From NCBI GenBank assembly GCA_035483795.1, contig DATHPP010000184.1:1-17162 (forward strand): DNA of 17,162 nt, read 5' to 3'. A program made the translations under genes and the position numbers. Shown here one piece after another: positions 14,506 through 17,162 of this stretch; position 1 is the stretch's first letter, and each line of letters starts with the position of its first letter. Under the pieces are notes generated by a model. That model was not told the DNA's origin, did no database searches, and saw nothing but the letters and a program-made list of their open reading frames with translations. Source of the DNA: DASXMX01 sp035483795 (GTDB taxonomy: Bacteria > Planctomycetota > Phycisphaerae > Tepidisphaerales > Tepidisphaeraceae).

Positions 14506-15885
14506 ATGCTCCAAATGAATTCCCCCGTGCCCGCGCCCCCAGACGTTCAACCGGCCCCGGAAGCGGGCGCTGTCGTGACGGAGGAACTGGCCGCCGTCAA
14601 ACGAAAGGTCCTCGACCGCGACCCTGAATTCCGCTATTTCGAGCAGACCAGCTCGCTGGCCAAGCGCAACGGGCTGGTCAACTGCCTGATCTCGACCGAC
14701 GGCGAATCGCACGACCCGGACGTAGCGTTCGACCGTTTGCGCTGGGGCGGTCAATACGTCTGCGTTTCCAGCCGCAAGCCAGACATTACTGCGCTCCCGG
14801 AAAAATTCAGCGAAGTCGGATTCCTGGTCGAGCGGGACCCGGCCTACGTGCGGACGGAGTGGGGCCTGCCGCTGATCTCGCCCAAGGCGCACTATTTTGT
14901 CGCCAGAAAGACGACGCTGGTCCGCCCGCGCGAATTCTCCGACCGCTTCACGTACCACGTTCAGTTGGAGCGGCGCGAGAACGCCCACGCCGAGGGACCG
15001 CCCGGCACCGAGCACTGGGTCGTTCGCAAGGAAGTGCCGGCGTACGACCGCATCCTGACGCGGCTTCGCGCCAAGGCGCCCGACCTTCCCCTTACCACGC
15101 TCGAGCGACGGGCGAAAAAGTTCTCCGAGCAGATTTTCCCGCTGTTCCTCACCCGCGAGGCGGCGATGCTCAAAATCATCGAGCGCGACTGCCCCAGGGA
15201 GTTCCTGCACCATTTCCCCCGCGTGGTCGACCTCGAGAAGGACCAGAACGGCTACGTGCAGCGGATGTGGACAACGTGGCTCCGCAACGGCGGGCGAACG
15301 CTGTCGCAGCTCGAATTCGCCCGACAGGCCGCCGAGCTGGTTCACATCCTGCACGACCGCATCGGCATCATCCACCTCGACCTTCGCATGGACAACCTGG
15401 TGATCACCGAGCACGGCGTCGGCTTCGTCGACTTCGGCTCGGCCGTCCGCGTCAACGAGAACATCCACGGCAACGCGGTGCTCTCGACGCTGTTCGGCGA
15501 GCTGATGCGCACCAGCCAGATCCAGCGCATGCTCGACCGCATGAGCACCGCCGGCTCCGTCACCAGCCGGATCATCCGCGAGGCCTATCAGCGGGTGGAC
15601 AAGGCGGTGGACCTGTTCTACCTGGCCGTGCAGATCAGCCAGCCGACCGCCAACCCCGACATCCGCGAATTGATCAAATTCGAGAAATTCAGCCCCGAGG
15701 CGGTGGGTCTTGCTGGGCTGACTGAAGCCATTCTTCGCCCGCCCAACCCCAATCAGCCCCGTTTCAAGACGGCCCGCGACGTGCGCGATGAAATCCTGCG
15801 GATCGAAGCGGACGTGAAGAGCGGGAAATACGACCAGACCGCCGTCGCTGAGGCCTCAAAACCCCGCGTCTGGATCTGGAAGTGA
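14506..15885 (+). CDS. Protein-kinase-fold protein with an uncharacterised N-terminal domain
   Basis: This protein has 459 residues. The kinase fold covers about 145-440: candidate beta-3 Lys K175 (EHWVVRKEVPAYD), helix-C Glu E218 (FLTREAAMLKII), catalytic loop HLDLRMDNLVI with D292 and N297 (Arg R294 where Ser/Thr kinases have Lys), and metal-binding DFG at 309-311 (FVDFGSAVRV). Helices after DFG are short and the usual APE motif is not obvious, so small-molecule or lipopolysaccharide-type kinases are as likely as protein kinases. Residues 40-135 include FDRLRWGGQYVCVSSRKPD and EVGFLVERDP, which resemble the last strands of a class I methyltransferase but lack its SAM-binding loop; this is weak. 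No membrane helix is seen. A second ATG at 14515 is better spaced from GAAG at 14501, so the start is uncertain by three codons. Confidence 0.85.
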   Translation: MLQMNSPVPAPPDVQPAPEAGAVVTEELAAVKRKVLDRDPEFRYFEQTSSLAKRNGLVNCLISTDGESHDPDVAFDRLRWGGQYVCVSSRKPDITALPEKFSEVGFLVERDPAYVRTEWGLPLISPKAHYFVARKTTLVRPREFSDRFTYHVQLERRENAHAEGPPGTEHWVVRKEVPAYDRILTRLRAKAPDLPLTTLERRAKKFSEQIFPLFLTREAAMLKIIERDCPREFLHHFPRVVDLEKDQNGYVQRMWTTWLRNGGRTLSQLEFARQAAELVHILHDRIGIIHLDLRMDNLVITEHGVGFVDFGSAVRVNENIHGNAVLSTLFGELMRTSQIQRMLDRMSTAGSVTSRIIREAYQRVDKAVDLFYLAVQISQPTANPDIRELIKFEKFSPEAVGLAGLTEAILRPPNPNQPRFKTARDVRDEILRIEADVKSGKYDQTAVAEASKPRVWIWK

Positions 15886-15907
15886 CCCGCACCGCAAGAG
15901 GCCCGAA

Positions 15908-15928
15908 GATGTAACATTTTGTAACATC
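15908..15928. repeat. 21-bp near-palindrome in the convergent gap between kinase gene and rlmB
   Basis: GATGTAACA, TTT, TGTAACATC pairs at eight of nine stem positions. It can also be read as a direct repeat of TGTAACAT with a 10-bp period. It sits between two convergent stops (15885 and 15953), so a weak two-way terminator or a protein-binding site are both possible. No run of T follows on either strand. Confidence 0.5.
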
Positions 15929-15952
15929 GCAGTATTTGGCACCATCCCCTTC

Positions 15953-16720
15953 TCACTCCAGAGAGGGAGCAGGTGCTCGGCCGACATCGATCGCCCGGCG
16001 TTGCCTCATCGCCTCCGCCAAAACGATTGCCGCGGCGTGGGAGAGCGACAGCGAGCTTGCGCCGCCGGTTGTCGGAATTGTGACGAACTGATCGCAGATC
16101 GAACGAACCGCCCCCGATAGCCCGCGCTTTTCCCCACCGATTGCCAGAATCGTCGGGATTGTGAGATCGGCTTCGAAGATCGTTTGCCTTGTGCCGGCGA
16201 TGCAGCCCAGCAGGCGCAGCCCGCGACGCTGAAGTTCCCGCAACGGCTCGACATCTTCGATTTGGGCCAGTGGAAGCCGCTCGTAGGCGCCGCTTGCCGG
16301 ACGCGCCACTTCGACGGAATCCAGGTCCCACAAATGTTTTTTGATCAGCACGGCATCGGCGCCGGTCGCCTCGGCGGTGCGGATCACAAAACCCAGGTTC
16401 CTGGCATCGTCAATCCCTTCCAGCAGAAGCAAGAGCGGCGGCTTCGGGCCGGACTCCACGATCCGGTACAATTCCGCCGGCATGGCTCTGGGCTTGGGCG
16501 AGACGATCGCCAGCACCCCGCCGTGCGTCGCGCCGTGGGCCATGGCATCCAGCTCGCGGCGATCGACGTATTTGATCGCCACGCCCAGTGCGGCGGCAGC
16601 ATCAATCACGTCCTGCACCTTTTCCGCATGCGCGCCGTGGCTGACGAGGATCACCTCAAACGTACGCTGGCGCGCCGCCAGCGCAGCGAGGACCGACTGC
16701 CGGCCTTCCAGATGCTCCAT
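15953..16720 (-). CDS. rlmB: SpoU-family rRNA 2'-O-methyltransferase, RlmB-like
   Basis: This 255-residue SPOUT enzyme would methylate a ribose of 23S rRNA (guanosine 2251 in the E. coli case) using SAM. Its opening EHLEGRQSVLAAL is the RlmB start (usually GxxxVxxAL), and HGGVLAIVSP around 67-75 ends the substrate-binding domain. SPOUT motif 1 is RNLGFVIRTAEA with N108 and R114, motif 2 is AIGGEKRGLS (193-202), and motif 3 is TTGGASSLSLSHAAAI (217-232). In motif 3 the Asn usually found in SLNVS is Ser225. The related enzymes TrmH and TsnR are alternatives, but the N-terminal domain favours RlmB. The gene lies 24 bp after the zinc-ribbon gene on the same strand and ends convergent to the kinase gene. 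Confidence 0.88.
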   Translation of the reverse strand: MEHLEGRQSVLAALAARQRTFEVILVSHGAHAEKVQDVIDAAAALGVAIKYVDRRELDAMAHGATHGGVLAIVSPKPRAMPAELYRIVESGPKPPLLLLLEGIDDARNLGFVIRTAEATGADAVLIKKHLWDLDSVEVARPASGAYERLPLAQIEDVEPLRELQRRGLRLLGCIAGTRQTIFEADLTIPTILAIGGEKRGLSGAVRSICDQFVTIPTTGGASSLSLSHAAAIVLAEAMRQRRAIDVGRAPAPSLE

Positions 16721-16726
16721 GGCAGA

Positions 16727-16732
16727 ATGATA
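16727..16732 (-). promoter_or_regulatory. -10-like element just upstream of rlmB
   Basis: On the minus strand TATCAT (five of six to consensus) ends six bases before the rlmB ATG, the same spacing as TATAAT before proA. No Shine-Dalgarno is present between them. It may give a leaderless rlmB message in addition to read-through from the zinc-ribbon gene. No -35 is seen, so support is weak. Confidence 0.3.
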
Positions 16733-16744
16733 TGCGACGGCTAA

Positions 16745-16933
16745 CTAATGGGCGGGCTTGGCGGTCGGGGGCACGGCGCCGGCGGCGGCAACCGCATGCT
16801 CCGGCTTCTTCGCCTCCGGCACGCGGAACATCTGCTGGCAATGATGACATTTCACCAGCTTCCCGCGCACCTCGTCCGGCACCGAAAGGAACTTGCGGCA
16901 GCGCAAATTGGGGCAAATCAACTGGACGGGCAT
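16745..16933 (-). CDS. Small zinc-ribbon protein
   Basis: A 62-residue protein. Two cysteine pairs, C7-x4-C12 (CPNLRC) and C29-x2-C32 (CHHC), are spaced as in a zinc ribbon, and the words FLSVPDEVRGKLVKC and MFRVPEAKKPEH follow the MJ0042-type zinc-ribbon pattern that is abundant in planctomycetes. The Ala/Pro-rich tail (residues 46-62) looks disordered. In larger relatives this motif heads proteins with membrane or forkhead-associated domains; here it stands alone. The role is unknown; nucleic-acid or protein binding is a guess. It precedes rlmB by 24 bp and is likely co-transcribed with it. Confidence 0.75.
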   Translation of the reverse strand: MPVQLICPNLRCRKFLSVPDEVRGKLVKCHHCQQMFRVPEAKKPEHAVAAAGAVPPTAKPAH

Positions 16934-17017
16934 ACGAACGCTCTATGGCTTGTTATCGACTTTGAAACCGGTCCGCTTGAATATGTTCGAGTTATGCCCT
17001 CGGAATTGGCGTTTTTA

Positions 17018-17162
17018 TCAGAACCCCTCGACCGCTCCCCGCAGGTTGGAAGGCAAATCCTCCACCCGAAGCGGCGGGTTCCGCTTGTACGGCAGGTAAA
17101 GCGGATCGCCCACGCAATCCTGCATCCAGCTCACCATCGGCGTCGTCCGCCAGTACACCTCG
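17018..17162 (-). CDS. C-terminal end of a TIGR03790-like protein (runs off right edge)
   Basis: Reading leftward from the window end, 47 codons lead to TGA at 17020-17018. The tail reads EVYWRTTPMVSWMQ, then DCVGDPLYLPYKRNPPL, ending LRGAVEGF. The words YW..TPMVSWM and GDPLY.P match my recollection of the C-terminus of the TIGR03790 family, large exported proteins of unknown function found in planctomycetes and myxobacteria. Only this tail is visible, so start, signal peptide and length cannot be judged. It stops 84 bp before the zinc-ribbon gene on the same strand; that gap shows nothing clear. Confidence 0.55.
   Translation of the reverse strand, partial: EVYWRTTPMVSWMQDCVGDPLYLPYKRNPPLRVEDLPSNLRGAVEGF

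Noticed and set aside
14482..15468. 328-residue open frame on the minus strand
   Set aside because: It is antisense to the kinase gene, which has all its catalytic residues; no motif or ribosome site supports the antisense frame.

Overview
This window most likely comes from a planctomycete chromosome, probably near the Phycisphaerae. The DNA is GC-rich. The genes carry planctomycete-type features: tandem TPR-glycosyltransferase genes, a secreted GtaA-type glutaminase-like protein, a CxxC zinc-ribbon mini-protein and a TIGR03790-like tail. Several intergenic gaps hold large inverted repeats. The phylum call is inference from style and content; no rRNA or tRNA gene is present.

Layout. Positions 1-151 (minus) hold the N-terminus of an IS4-type transposase cut by the window edge, with a 9-bp tandem repeat at 255-279 that may mark the end of the element. 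Positions 348-3670 (minus) are two paralogous TPR plus glycosyltransferase-9-like genes that overlap by 4 bp. On the plus strand follow modB-modC (molybdate ABC transporter, 4-bp overlap), a GNAT acetyltransferase, folP (dihydropteroate synthase), cdaA (diadenylate cyclase) with a YbbR/CdaR-like partner, proA, a secreted GtaA-type protein with an extra C-terminal beta-rich domain, a PhyH-type Fe(II)/2-oxoglutarate oxygenase, and a protein-kinase-like protein with an unusual N-terminal domain. From 15953 the genes run on the minus strand: rlmB (SpoU methyltransferase), a 62-residue zinc-ribbon protein, and the C-terminal tail of a TIGR03790-like protein running off the right edge.

How the genes work together. 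modBC is a translationally coupled transporter core without a local modA. folP, cdaA and cdaR lie in line, and the last two form a membrane c-di-AMP synthase module. The two TPR-GT genes look like a tandem duplication expressed from one extended -10 promoter. The oxygenase and kinase genes are co-directional and 82 bp apart; a functional link is only a guess.

The most striking non-coding content is at least three kinds of inverted-repeat element. One (6050-6193) fills the gap between the GNAT stop and the folP start exactly. A second kind occurs twice (7076-7187 and 13435-13529) with a compensatory base-pair change. A third (10652-10737) is a perfect 26-bp inverted repeat interrupted by a 9-bp internal duplication. 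I did not find a defence system, CRISPR array, prophage or biosynthetic cluster. The best candidates for something undescribed are these repeat elements, the kinase fusion protein with its oxygenase neighbour, and the altered DGA motif in CdaA.
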